From the NCBI RefSeq assembly GCF_036884295.1, contig NZ_CP145608.1, positions 1,798,001 to 1,862,000 on the forward strand: 64,000 nucleotides of DNA, given 5' to 3'. The translations under genes were made by a program, and so were the position numbers. Within the stretch, counting starts at the first letter, position 1. Each line of letters starts with the position of its first letter. The notes under the pieces were generated by a model. It saw only the letters and a list, made by a program, of their open reading frames with translations. It searched no databases and was not told the DNA's origin. This document shows, piece by piece, positions 29,012-36,602 of this stretch. Origin of the DNA: Brochothrix thermosphacta DSM 20171 = FSL F6-1036. GTDB lineage: Bacteria > Bacillota > Bacilli > Lactobacillales > Listeriaceae.

Positions 29012-30181
29012 ATGAAAGCTGTCGGAATCATCGCCGAATTTAACCCATTTCATAATGGGCACCGTTTCATTTTAAACCATGCGAAGCATAAATCACAAGC
29101 AGAAGTTTTAATTGTTGTAATGAGTGGTAATTTTTTACAACGTGGCGAGCCCGCGATTATCACTAAATGGCAACGAACAAAAGCAGCCTTAGCAGCTGGA
29201 GCTGATCTTGTAATTGAACTTCCATTTGTATCAGCAATTGAATCAGCAGAGAACTTCGCCTCAGGCGCCATAAACCTGCTTCACGACTTCCGTTGTGACA
29301 CACTATGCTTTGGGACAGAAAAAGGCGAAGCGCTCCCTTACGACGAATTAGCTGCCTTTTATCATCAAAATGAGGACAGTTTCAACTTAATCATCAAAAA
29401 GAAGCTCGAGAATAACATCCCTTATGGCATTGCAGTGACGCAGACATGGGAAGAACTAACCGCCTCACGCTGGCCAACTTTCGATTTGCGCCAACCAAAC
29501 ATTCTACTTGGGTTTCATTACGCATTAGCTAATCATATCGGTGAGAACCCGATGGAGTTATTACCCCTCAACAGGATGGGTGCCAATCATAATGATGCCA
29601 CAGCCACTGACGAAAGTTTCGCAAGTGGAACAGCCATACGTCAGCTTTTACTTCGTGGTGAAAAAAGCGATTCTTATATACCTCTCAGCACCCAAACACT
29701 GCTTGAGGGTACTGACTTACATTCTTGGGAAGATTACTGGCCACTACTGCATTATCAACTCTGTATACAATCACCCGAGAACATCGCCAAGCTACATAAT
29801 ATCGTTGAAGGAATTGAATACCGCTTGATTGCATGTGCAAAAAAAGCCTCTAGTTTCGATGAATGGTTGTCCCAAGTGAAAACTAAACGTTATACGACAA
29901 ATCGAATCCAACGTATGGCTTTAAGTATTCTTATACAACTGACTGAAGATGAGTTTAGCTATCATCAACAACACCCTTACCACCACGTATTAGGAATGAC
30001 TAAAAAAGGACAAGCCTATTTGGGACATTATAAAAAAGTCTTGCGCTATCCGCTTATTTCAACTTTTTCAAAAGCACCCGCAGGTATTACCAACCTTGAT
30101 GAACGCGCCACGATGCTCTATCAACTTCCCTTTAATAAACTCGATGATAACGATTATACAAATGGAGTGATCAGAGTATAA
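29012..30181 (+). CDS. tmcAL: tRNA(Met) cytidine acetate ligase
   Basis: Formerly YlbM. The family makes N4-acetylcytidine at the wobble base of elongator tRNA-Met, from acetate and ATP. The nucleotidyltransferase-like motif GIIAEFNPFHNGH starts at residue 5 (HNGH being the HIGH-type motif). VVMSGNFLQRGEPAI lies at about 40 and LLGFHYAL at about 168. The ATG at 29012 has GAGAGG upstream; codons further upstream lack a start signal. The length is 389 residues. It is on the plus strand, unlike its neighbours. Confidence 0.94.
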   Translation: MKAVGIIAEFNPFHNGHRFILNHAKHKSQAEVLIVVMSGNFLQRGEPAIITKWQRTKAALAAGADLVIELPFVSAIESAENFASGAINLLHDFRCDTLCFGTEKGEALPYDELAAFYHQNEDSFNLIIKKKLENNIPYGIAVTQTWEELTASRWPTFDLRQPNILLGFHYALANHIGENPMELLPLNRMGANHNDATATDESFASGTAIRQLLLRGEKSDSYIPLSTQTLLEGTDLHSWEDYWPLLHYQLCIQSPENIAKLHNIVEGIEYRLIACAKKASSFDEWLSQVKTKRYTTNRIQRMALSILIQLTEDEFSYHQQHPYHHVLGMTKKGQAYLGHYKKVLRYPLISTFSKAPAGITNLDERATMLYQLPFNKLDDNDYTNGVIRV

Positions 30182-30214
30182 AAATAAAGATATTTTCAAA
30201 ATTAACTATACGAA

Positions 30215-30256
30215 CAAAAAAAGACCACATTAGTGTTTAAATCCTAATGTGGTCTT
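30215..30256 (-). terminator. Terminator of ylbL, possibly bidirectional
   Basis: AAGACCACATTAG and CTAATGTGGTCTT form a 13-bp perfect stem. On the minus strand seven U residues follow. On the plus strand it could also stop tmcAL, although the U-run there is delayed. Confidence 0.88.
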
Positions 30257-30259
30257 CGC

Positions 30260-31318
30260 TTATTTATTTTTTTGTGGTAATTCACGTAATACTTCAACTG
30301 CTTGATCTAGCGTTTTAACAGGTATAATTTTCATATCTGTCCCTAAATCTTTCGCAACTTTCACCGCATCTGCATAATTAGTTTTAATACCTGGTTTAGC
30401 TTTTTTCATTTCTTTGGTAATCGTATCATCCGGTGCTAAGAAATAATCTTTTCCCGCTTTATGAGCCGTTACAATTTTCTCTTCAATACCACCAATACGT
30501 CCAATTGTTCCATCAGGTTCGATTGTTCCAGTTCCGGCAATATCATAACCACGTGTCAAATCTTCGCGTGTTAAATCGCTTAAAATTTCTAATGAGAACA
30601 TAAAACCAGCTGAAGGGCCGCCAATTTTATCTGTCTTCACAGTTACTTTCGGAGTTGTTTGCACATTTTTATCGTCGACTAAAGTAATACCGATTCCGGC
30701 ACGTCCTTTTTTATCGATATCAACCATTTTTACTTTATCAGTTCGTTCTTTCGATTCATTTGCTTTTGTATAGGTAATGTTAATTTTTTCTCCGATTTTT
30801 TTAGTGCCAACGTATTTAACAAATTCTTCCGATGTTTTAAATTTTTTACCATCTACAGCATGAATCGTATCACCTTCTTTTAAAAAGCGACGCGCATCAC
30901 TGTTTTCAGTCATAGATAAAACAAAAATACCATTATATTCTGATTTAAAGGGCTTGTTCGCTTTGGTGAATGCCGCTTCAATTGCATTGTTTTTAGCACT
31001 ATTCATATAATACATTTGTCTTACATTAAATTGTGCTTCTGTTTCACCTTCTGTGCGAATTTCGCTTTCTTTATCAATTTCTTGATATTTTGAAAATTTA
31101 GCAATCGTTAACGTTAATGCCGTAGCATGTTGTAATCCAATGGTCGTCAAACTAAAACTGCCGTTTTTATTATCAGCTTTCCCTTCAACTTTAACTAATT
31201 CACCTAACTTTTCAGTCGTACCTGGTTTGGTAATATAGTAAGGCAGTGGGATTAGTATTACCGCTAAAACAGCTAATACAATAATAACTAACAGCAGTCG
31301 CTTCAGTATTTTATTCAT
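30260..31318 (-). CDS. ylbL: Membrane-anchored PDZ / Lon-type serine protease YlbL
   Basis: N-terminal membrane anchor (residues 7-29), a PDZ domain (about 125-190; RRFLKEGDTIHAVDGKKF), then a Lon (S16) protease domain. The catalytic Ser is in GGPSAGFMFSLEIL (about 236), and the dyad Lys is in IGGIEEKIVTAHKAG (about 281). It has no ATPase domain. Bacillus YlbL has been reported to cleave the checkpoint division inhibitor YneA; substrates here are unknown. The ATG overlaps the coaD stop by 4 nt. The length is 352 residues. Confidence 0.92.
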   Translation of the reverse strand: MNKILKRLLLVIIVLAVLAVILIPLPYYITKPGTTEKLGELVKVEGKADNKNGSFSLTTIGLQHATALTLTIAKFSKYQEIDKESEIRTEGETEAQFNVRQMYYMNSAKNNAIEAAFTKANKPFKSEYNGIFVLSMTENSDARRFLKEGDTIHAVDGKKFKTSEEFVKYVGTKKIGEKINITYTKANESKERTDKVKMVDIDKKGRAGIGITLVDDKNVQTTPKVTVKTDKIGGPSAGFMFSLEILSDLTREDLTRGYDIAGTGTIEPDGTIGRIGGIEEKIVTAHKAGKDYFLAPDDTITKEMKKAKPGIKTNYADAVKVAKDLGTDMKIIPVKTLDQAVEVLRELPQKNK

Positions 31319-31803
31319 TCAGTTACCTTCTTAAATTTATTTTGTAATGCCTCCGCAACTATTGCAGGAACATAACTATCAACAGCTTGCCCATAAAGAG
31401 CAATCTCTTTGACGATTGAAGAACTAATCACTTCATTTTTAGGACGTGCAAGTATAAAAACAGTATCTATTTCAGGTTCTAAATCCGCGTTCATTGTTGC
31501 TACTGGCCATTCATAACGATAGTCAACTTCATTACGAATTCCTCTTACAAAAGTGGTCGCATTAACGGAACGTGCATAATCAACCGCTAATTTATCTGAA
31601 TGATCAACCACAACATTAGTTAAACCTGCTACACTATCACGTATATGCAAGAGGCGTTCCTCCAGTGTAAACAAAGTTGATTTGCTTGAATTAACCATCG
31701 CCACCACGATAACACGATCAAATAGTTTTCCTGCTCTTTGAATAATATCTAAATGTCCTTTGGTCAAAGGATCAAACGTACCTGCATAAACAGCCGTTTT
31801 CAT
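31315..31803 (-). CDS. coaD: Phosphopantetheine adenylyltransferase
   Basis: Fourth step of CoA synthesis: it transfers AMP from ATP to 4'-phosphopantetheine. The nucleotidyltransferase motif is AGTFDPLTKGHLDII (residues 7-21, GH active). RGIRNEVDYRYE is near 88, and a typical C-terminal ISSSIVKEIA follows. The ATG at 31803 is chosen over a GTG at 31812 because AGGAG is too close to the GTG. This gives 162 residues. It is 5 bp after rsmD. Confidence 0.96.
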   Translation of the reverse strand: MKTAVYAGTFDPLTKGHLDIIQRAGKLFDRVIVVAMVNSSKSTLFTLEERLLHIRDSVAGLTNVVVDHSDKLAVDYARSVNATTFVRGIRNEVDYRYEWPVATMNADLEPEIDTVFILARPKNEVISSSIVKEIALYGQAVDSYVPAIVAEALQNKFKKVTE

Positions 31804-31808
31804 ATAAA

Positions 31809-32363
31809 TCACTCTCCTAATTCATAAAAGCTTAGGCTTGTAATGCCATAAAGCGCTTGTTTAAAACGCTTAAATCCACCAATAGTATCCTCTAGTTCGT
31901 ACGTTTTTTCATGCTCTACTATAATGATTGAAGAAGTTGTAACCATCTTCAATTCTTCAATTTTAATTAAAAGCGCATCCATTTCATGAAAGTTATAGGG
32001 CGGATCCAAAAAAATCAATTGATAAGATTCACCTGACGCACCCAATTGTTTTAACGTTTGTAATGCTTCACCTTTTTTAACAATCGCGCGTTCTTCCAAG
32101 TGACACTTTGCTATGTTTTCTTGAATAATTTTAATCGCCGGTGCTGCCTGATCTACAAAAACAGTTTCTTCAATCCCACGACTCAAAGCTTCAATACCTA
32201 ATCCACCACTACCAGCAAATAAATCCAACGCGTTTCCACCATCAAAATAAGGACCAATGATATTAAACATCGATTCTTTAATTTTATCCGTCGTTGGACG
32301 TGTTTTATCTCCTGGCACTGCCTTTAATTGATGATTTCTTACAGATCCCGCTACAACTCTCAT
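31809..32363 (-). CDS. rsmD: 16S rRNA m2G966 methyltransferase
   Basis: SAM-dependent N2-guanine methyltransferase. MRVVAGSVRNHQLKAV and TRPTTDKIKESMFNII open the protein. The SAM motif ALDLFAGSGGLGIEALSRG (about residue 44) and catalytic FLDPPYN (about 120) are clear. The length is 184 residues. AAAGGAG precedes the ATG. It is cotranscribed with coaD and ylbL, as in Bacillus (ylbH-ylbI-ylbL). Confidence 0.95.
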   Translation of the reverse strand: MRVVAGSVRNHQLKAVPGDKTRPTTDKIKESMFNIIGPYFDGGNALDLFAGSGGLGIEALSRGIEETVFVDQAAPAIKIIQENIAKCHLEERAIVKKGEALQTLKQLGASGESYQLIFLDPPYNFHEMDALLIKIEELKMVTTSSIIIVEHEKTYELEDTIGGFKRFKQALYGITSLSFYELGE

Positions 32364-32391
32364 CTTTCCGCTCCTTTAAAGCACACACCTG

Positions 32392-32670
32392 TTACAGTGA
32401 ATGGTATTCTAATTCAAGATTAGGGTCCTCTACTGTTGTGTATGTTGTTTTTATATTTGGTCTTTCTGACACTTCAATTTTCTTTACCCAATTCAATGTT
32501 TCTAATTTAGCAATTGTACTTTCAACATCTGCTACATTACAATAAAAAACACCATACTTGAGTCGACGTGAGGTATATTGTAAATGACCATAACGTCGTA
32601 GCGTTTTTAATTGCTTAAAATGATGTCCCCAGACAACAATTCCTTGTCGTTCTATTGGTGTAAATGACAT
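32392..32670 (-). CDS. ylbG: YlbG family protein (DUF2129)
   Basis: Small cytosolic protein of 92 residues, MSFTPIERQGIVVWGHHFK, with RRYGHLQYTSRRLKYGVFYC characteristic of DUF2129. The function is not known. The ATG at 32670 has AAGGAGG upstream. The frame stays open upstream but there it overlaps ylbF and has no start signal. It is 13 bp downstream of ylbF. Confidence 0.9.
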   Translation of the reverse strand: MSFTPIERQGIVVWGHHFKQLKTLRRYGHLQYTSRRLKYGVFYCNVADVESTIAKLETLNWVKKIEVSERPNIKTTYTTVEDPNLELEYHSL

Positions 32671-32683
32671 AACTATTTCCTCC

Positions 32684-33133
32684 TTATCCTGTTGAGCAGC
32701 CACAGCCGCCACCTGTACTACAACCGCCACCATGACGATGCTTACCTTCAAAAAAAGGATTACCAACAGGTACTTTGACTTGTTCGGACACACTTTCACC
32801 AATCATAATACCCACTTGATCAAGCAATGACTGGACTTGCATTTCAGCCTGACGATAGGTAATAATAACTTCATCCATATCTAATTCACGCTTTAAACGA
32901 CGCGTTTCTCGATTTGTCTCTTTATAATCTGGATGATAACGCCCAAAACGTTGAACCTCATCAAAACGTTCTTTCATTGCTGCAAATTTTTTGATTTTTT
33001 CTTGTGTATCTTTATTTTCAAAAGTCGCTCGTTTTGCAGAGTGATAATCAGCCATTGCTTCTGATTGATTAATCATTTCAGATAACTCGTCAGCTAAATC
33101 AAGCACTTCAATACTTTGATAAGTTGCAAACAT
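32684..33133 (-). CDS. ylbF: YlbF/RicF family regulator with Cys-rich tail
   Basis: Helical protein of the YlbF/YmcA family. In Bacillus YlbF, YmcA and YaaT form an Fe-S complex that controls RNase Y-dependent mRNA processing and several developmental pathways. The N-terminal helical domain (residues 1-110) contains AMKERFDEVQRFGRYHPDY. The last 15 residues, GGGCSTGGGCGCSTG, hold three cysteines suited to cluster binding. The second ATG (33133) is chosen because AAAGG abuts the first. The length is 149 residues. Confidence 0.9.
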   Translation of the reverse strand: MFATYQSIEVLDLADELSEMINQSEAMADYHSAKRATFENKDTQEKIKKFAAMKERFDEVQRFGRYHPDYKETNRETRRLKRELDMDEVIITYRQAEMQVQSLLDQVGIMIGESVSEQVKVPVGNPFFEGKHRHGGGCSTGGGCGCSTG

Positions 33134-33194
33134 TTTATTCATCCTTTCTTTTGTTGTTTATACTTACTAATTATACTTCTTTCCCACAAGTCTG

Positions 33195-34259
33195 TCACTC
33201 TTGTTCTTCTTCTACAATAATCTGTGTTAAGTAGAAACGATAGCCACCTACACCCATAATATTTGCTTTTTCAGTTCGTATTTTCTGTAAATGATTGGGT
33301 GAATTCAACCAAGCACCAAAAGTAGCAATACCATCAACATAATTCGCCGCTAAATTTTCTTGCTCATCAACGTTATTTTTATTTAAATGCGCTAATCTTG
33401 TTGTTAAATCACCACGATCTGGTGATTCGTGATTGAAAAATTCATTTTCATACATATCTTTACTATGCAGTTCCGCTTCTGTTGTTAAATTTTTGTCTAG
33501 CTTAAGCGGATTCAAGCCTTCCTTTTCTCGATAAAGGTTGGTTAGCTCTTCAACATCTAAACTCATACCACGGTTCATATTAACCCATTGCTTATCGGAA
33601 AATTTAGGTGGTTCATAAATATCACCATCATAAACCGATTCATACGGACGCATCTTTACTAGCGTTTCACTATCCATGAAAGAAACACTGAATAATTTAT
33701 GAGTTGTCGCATCCATTGTCAATTGTGCATATATTCCTTTTGATACTTTCAATAGTGGTCTTGAATAGAGATCATCTTCTGCCAAACTTAATTGGTATTT
33801 CCCGATTGGAGACTCCACCATAATTTCAGTCTGTAAATCAAAACGATTAATCACTTGGTCAGACGGCATATCAATAGTAAACGGGCTCACAGGTATTTCA
33901 TTACCGGCGACATAAAAACGAACGACTTTATCCGCCTTTACACCAACTATTAAGTACCCTTCTTGGCCCTTATTATAAACATAATTATCATATTCATAGG
34001 GTGTTGCATACATTCTATTAGGCTTACCATATTTTTTTTCAATTAAAGAAAAGGGTTTACCAATATATTGTGCAATACTTTTTTCTTCATTATATTTGAT
34101 AGGCGTTTCTTTTGAATCAACTTTCATTTTAAGATTACCTTGCTTTGCATCATAACTTTTAAACAAAGCAGTACTGTCTTCACGATTAATCAGAGGAGAA
34201 GAATAGGCTATTACCATAAAAATTAAAAACAATACAATAACTTTTAAAAAACTTTTCAT
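33195..34259 (-). CDS. Exported CAP-domain protein (YlbC-like)
   Basis: It has an N-terminal signal or anchor segment (residues 4-22, FLKVIVLFLIFMVIAYSS) and a CAP-associated N-terminal domain (about 55-200; IGKPFSLIEKKYGKPNRMY). The C-terminal CAP/SCP domain (about 235-350) has LTNLYREKEGLNPLKLDKNL, AELHSKDMYENEFFNHESP and NSPNHLQKI. The two-domain layout matches Bacillus YlbC. Bacterial CAP proteins are extracytoplasmic and mostly of unknown function. The conserved His in FFNHESP and Glu in EQENLA resemble the CAP cavity residues. The length is 354 residues. Confidence 0.87.
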   Translation of the reverse strand: MKSFLKVIVLFLIFMVIAYSSPLINREDSTALFKSYDAKQGNLKMKVDSKETPIKYNEEKSIAQYIGKPFSLIEKKYGKPNRMYATPYEYDNYVYNKGQEGYLIVGVKADKVVRFYVAGNEIPVSPFTIDMPSDQVINRFDLQTEIMVESPIGKYQLSLAEDDLYSRPLLKVSKGIYAQLTMDATTHKLFSVSFMDSETLVKMRPYESVYDGDIYEPPKFSDKQWVNMNRGMSLDVEELTNLYREKEGLNPLKLDKNLTTEAELHSKDMYENEFFNHESPDRGDLTTRLAHLNKNNVDEQENLAANYVDGIATFGAWLNSPNHLQKIRTEKANIMGVGGYRFYLTQIIVEEEQE

Positions 34260-34280
34260 TTGTTTATCTCTCTCCTATAA

Positions 34281-34313
34281 AAAAAAATTAACAGATACTA
34301 TTTAGTATCTGTT
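34281..34313 (-). terminator. Terminator of ctaB
   Basis: On the minus strand AACAGATACT and AGTATCTGTT form a 10-bp stem with a 4-nt loop, followed by a run of U residues. It separates ctaB from the CAP-protein gene. Confidence 0.9.
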
Positions 34314-34328
34314 AACATCTTATCGTCT

Positions 34329-35237
34329 TTATACAAAAGGTGCAATAATCATCATCGCTACAAATAAAATAACGAGATAATTTAACGAGTATATAAACAT
34401 TAACGTTGCCCATTTATAAGGCTCTGCTGTTTTATAGCCGCGTAAACCTAAAACAATCCAAATTACATTAAGTACAGTTGCTAAAATAACATAAACAATC
34501 CCAAAATCAAACATAAAGAATGGTAATACTGTTAGGAAACCAACCCATAATAAAATACTCTTACGTCCTCGTTCCACACCTTTAACAACTGGTAACATCG
34601 GTATTCCCGCTGCTGCATAATCATCTTTACGACGGATTGCAATTGCATAAAAGTGCGCTGGTTGCCAGCAAAACATTAGCAAGAAAAGCATAATTGCTGG
34701 CTGTTGAATAGTTGGCGTAATGGCGAACCACCCGATTAACGGTGGCATTGCTCCTGAAAAAGAACCAATAATCGTATTTGAAACTAATTTACGTTTTGCC
34801 CACATTGTATAAACAACGTTATAAAGGAACACACCAATTAATCCAAATATACCAGCTAACGGCGTTGTCATAAACAGCAATATTTCACCCAAAATTGTCA
34901 GGACAATAAATGCTACTAATGTTGTTTTCGGAGTAATACGACCAGTAATCGTCGGACGATCCTTTGTTCTCTCCATTAAACCATCGATATCTCTGTCAAA
35001 ATAATTATTCCAGCAGCCAGCACCTGCAATTATAGCAGCAACTCCAACTACTAAAAATATTACTGTAGTAATGTTTTCTAAGAATGGTGTATTCGTAAAA
35101 TGCATTGCTAACCATAAACCTGCAAAGGCAGCGATGGTGTTTGAATCAACAATTCCCATTTTAACGAGACCTGTTAAATCCTTGATTGTTAACTTCGCTG
35201 TCGTTTTGTTTGTATCTAGTGTTTTTTCCGTCATCAT
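34329..35237 (-). CDS. ctaB: Protohaem IX farnesyltransferase (haem O synthase)
   Basis: UbiA-family prenyltransferase that farnesylates haem B to haem O for aa3/bo-type oxidases. The Asp-rich substrate motif NNYFDRDIDGLMERTKDRPT lies near residue 86, followed by an SGAMPPLIGW block. About eight to nine transmembrane helices are visible. AAGGAG precedes two adjacent ATGs; the first is used, giving 302 residues. It is divergent from ctaA, whose product converts haem O to haem A. Confidence 0.96.
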   Translation of the reverse strand: MMTEKTLDTNKTTAKLTIKDLTGLVKMGIVDSNTIAAFAGLWLAMHFTNTPFLENITTVIFLVVGVAAIIAGAGCWNNYFDRDIDGLMERTKDRPTITGRITPKTTLVAFIVLTILGEILLFMTTPLAGIFGLIGVFLYNVVYTMWAKRKLVSNTIIGSFSGAMPPLIGWFAITPTIQQPAIMLFLLMFCWQPAHFYAIAIRRKDDYAAAGIPMLPVVKGVERGRKSILLWVGFLTVLPFFMFDFGIVYVILATVLNVIWIVLGLRGYKTAEPYKWATLMFIYSLNYLVILFVAMMIIAPFV

Positions 35238-35374
35238 TCAAACTCCTTACATTACATTTTTTCCTATATAAAAATAAAGCTCTTACATCAATATAACACA
35301 TTTATGAAGCGATAAACCATCTAATTGTTCTGACTTATTTTAGACACAAATACCCAAATAAACTTTTTTAGCTA

Positions 35375-35403
35375 TTGGGATTTACTTCTTTTTAAGGTAA
35401 AAT
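35375..35403 (+). promoter_or_regulatory. Promoter of ctaA
   Basis: TTGGGA (35375-35380) and TAAAAT (35398-35403) with a 17-bp spacer, about 40 bp upstream of the ctaA ATG. Confidence 0.55.
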
Positions 35404-35443
35404 TAACAGTGATTGTACATATGAAAGAGAGGTCTCTATATTA

Positions 35444-36361
35444 ATGAATAAGTTTATGAAAGTACTATCTATCCTTACAATATTCTTAATGACTGTCGTA
35501 GTATTTGGCGGGGCACTAGTAACAAAAACGGGATCTGCTGACGGCTGTGGTGCAACTTGGCCACTATGTGAGGGACAATTAGTTAACTTAACAGATGTAA
35601 CATTAGAAAAATTAATTGAGGTCTTCCACAGACTTTCAACTGGACTTGCTTCTATATTTGTTATTTTATTAGCAGTTTTATCATGGAAATACGTAAAAGA
35701 TCGTAAAGAAACAAAAATTATTGTCATCACTTCTGTTGTCTTTCTTATATTGCAAGCTTTCATGGGTGCAATGGCAGTAGTTTGGGGACAAAATGCAATT
35801 ATCATGGCGCTTCATTTCGGAATTTCAATTATTTCTTACGCTTCAATTGTCATGTTAGGTTTATTTATCTTCGAAATTGATATGAAGTTTGATGCTAAAT
35901 CTGTTATTATGCATAAAAAAGTTCGCTACAGTATTTACTATCTAATTATTTTCACTTATATCGCTATTTATACAGGAGCGTTGGTTCGTCATATGGATGC
36001 AAGTCTTGCATTACCCTCCTTTATGTTCGAAGACGGAAAATTTGTAATGCCTGTAACAACACCACAGATTGTTCAATTGATTCACCGCGCCGCCGCGTTA
36101 ATAATGGCTATTTGGATTGCTTGGCTCGCTTGGCACGTCTTCAAATACTATAGCCACTCTAAGGTATTACGTTCATGCTCAGCGCTACTTGTGATACTCA
36201 TCTTCGTTCAAATATTACTAGGAATCGCTAGTGTTGATTCAAACGTTAACCTTGTTATTGCGTTACTTCATTCTTTAACAATTACGGTTATCTTTGCTAT
36301 CTTGAGTTACCTCGGACTTATTGCATTACGCAGTGGCCGTCGTGAACACAACAACGATTAG
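35444..36361 (+). CDS. ctaA: Haem A synthase
   Basis: Membrane monooxygenase that converts haem O to haem A. It has eight transmembrane helices in two four-helix halves. Conserved haem-ligand histidines appear in EVFHRLSTGL, LHFGISI, IHRAAALI and LLHSLTIT. The extracellular Cys pair CGATWPLC near residue 35 is typical of the Bacillus type. The length is 305 residues. AGAGG precedes the ATG. Together with ctaB it implies an aa3-type terminal oxidase encoded elsewhere. Confidence 0.95.
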   Translation: MNKFMKVLSILTIFLMTVVVFGGALVTKTGSADGCGATWPLCEGQLVNLTDVTLEKLIEVFHRLSTGLASIFVILLAVLSWKYVKDRKETKIIVITSVVFLILQAFMGAMAVVWGQNAIIMALHFGISIISYASIVMLGLFIFEIDMKFDAKSVIMHKKVRYSIYYLIIFTYIAIYTGALVRHMDASLALPSFMFEDGKFVMPVTTPQIVQLIHRAAALIMAIWIAWLAWHVFKYYSHSKVLRSCSALLVILIFVQILLGIASVDSNVNLVIALLHSLTITVIFAILSYLGLIALRSGRREHNND

Positions 36362-36382
36362 CATTACTTTTTCTATATGAGT

Positions 36383-36419
36383 AAGCCCACACATTCAATT
36401 GAATGTGTGGGCTTTTTTA
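36383..36419 (+). terminator. Terminator of ctaA
   Basis: AAGCCCACACATTCA and its perfect complement form a long stem with almost no loop, followed by TTTTTTATTTT. It starts 22 nt after the ctaA stop. Confidence 0.92.
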
Positions 36420-36441
36420 TTTTAAGTTACTTTAAAATACT

Positions 36442-36470
36442 AAAAAGATAAAAAGATAAAAAGATAAAAA
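36442..36470. repeat. Short tandem repeat of AAAAGAT
   Basis: Three to four consecutive A4-5GAT units. The block lies at the U-tail of the pycA terminator, so on that strand it reads as repeated ATCTTTTT. Slippage is its likely origin. Confidence 0.7.
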
Positions 36471-36557
36471 AATAAAAACTCACTAGACTTGAAATTAAAA
36501 CAGGTATATAGGCTTGAACAAGTCTATAACAGTTTTAATTCCTTAGTCTAATGAGTG
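36463..36557 (-). terminator. Very long terminator hairpin of pycA
   Basis: On the minus strand CTCATTAGACT, ATTAAAAC and TTATAG pair with CTATAT, GTTTTAAT and AGTCTAGTGAG across an 80-nt imperfect hairpin (36478-36557), followed by TTTTTATTTTTTTATC. It is much longer than other terminators in this window. Confidence 0.75.
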
Positions 36558-36602
36558 ATTTTTTCAGTATTACAATGTTAAAAGGCTGAAGTTACTTGCG
36601 CT

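Noticed and set aside
32671-32802. N-terminal extension of ylbG
   Set aside because: It would overlap the Cys/Gly-rich end of ylbF out of frame, and the SD lies directly before the internal ATG.
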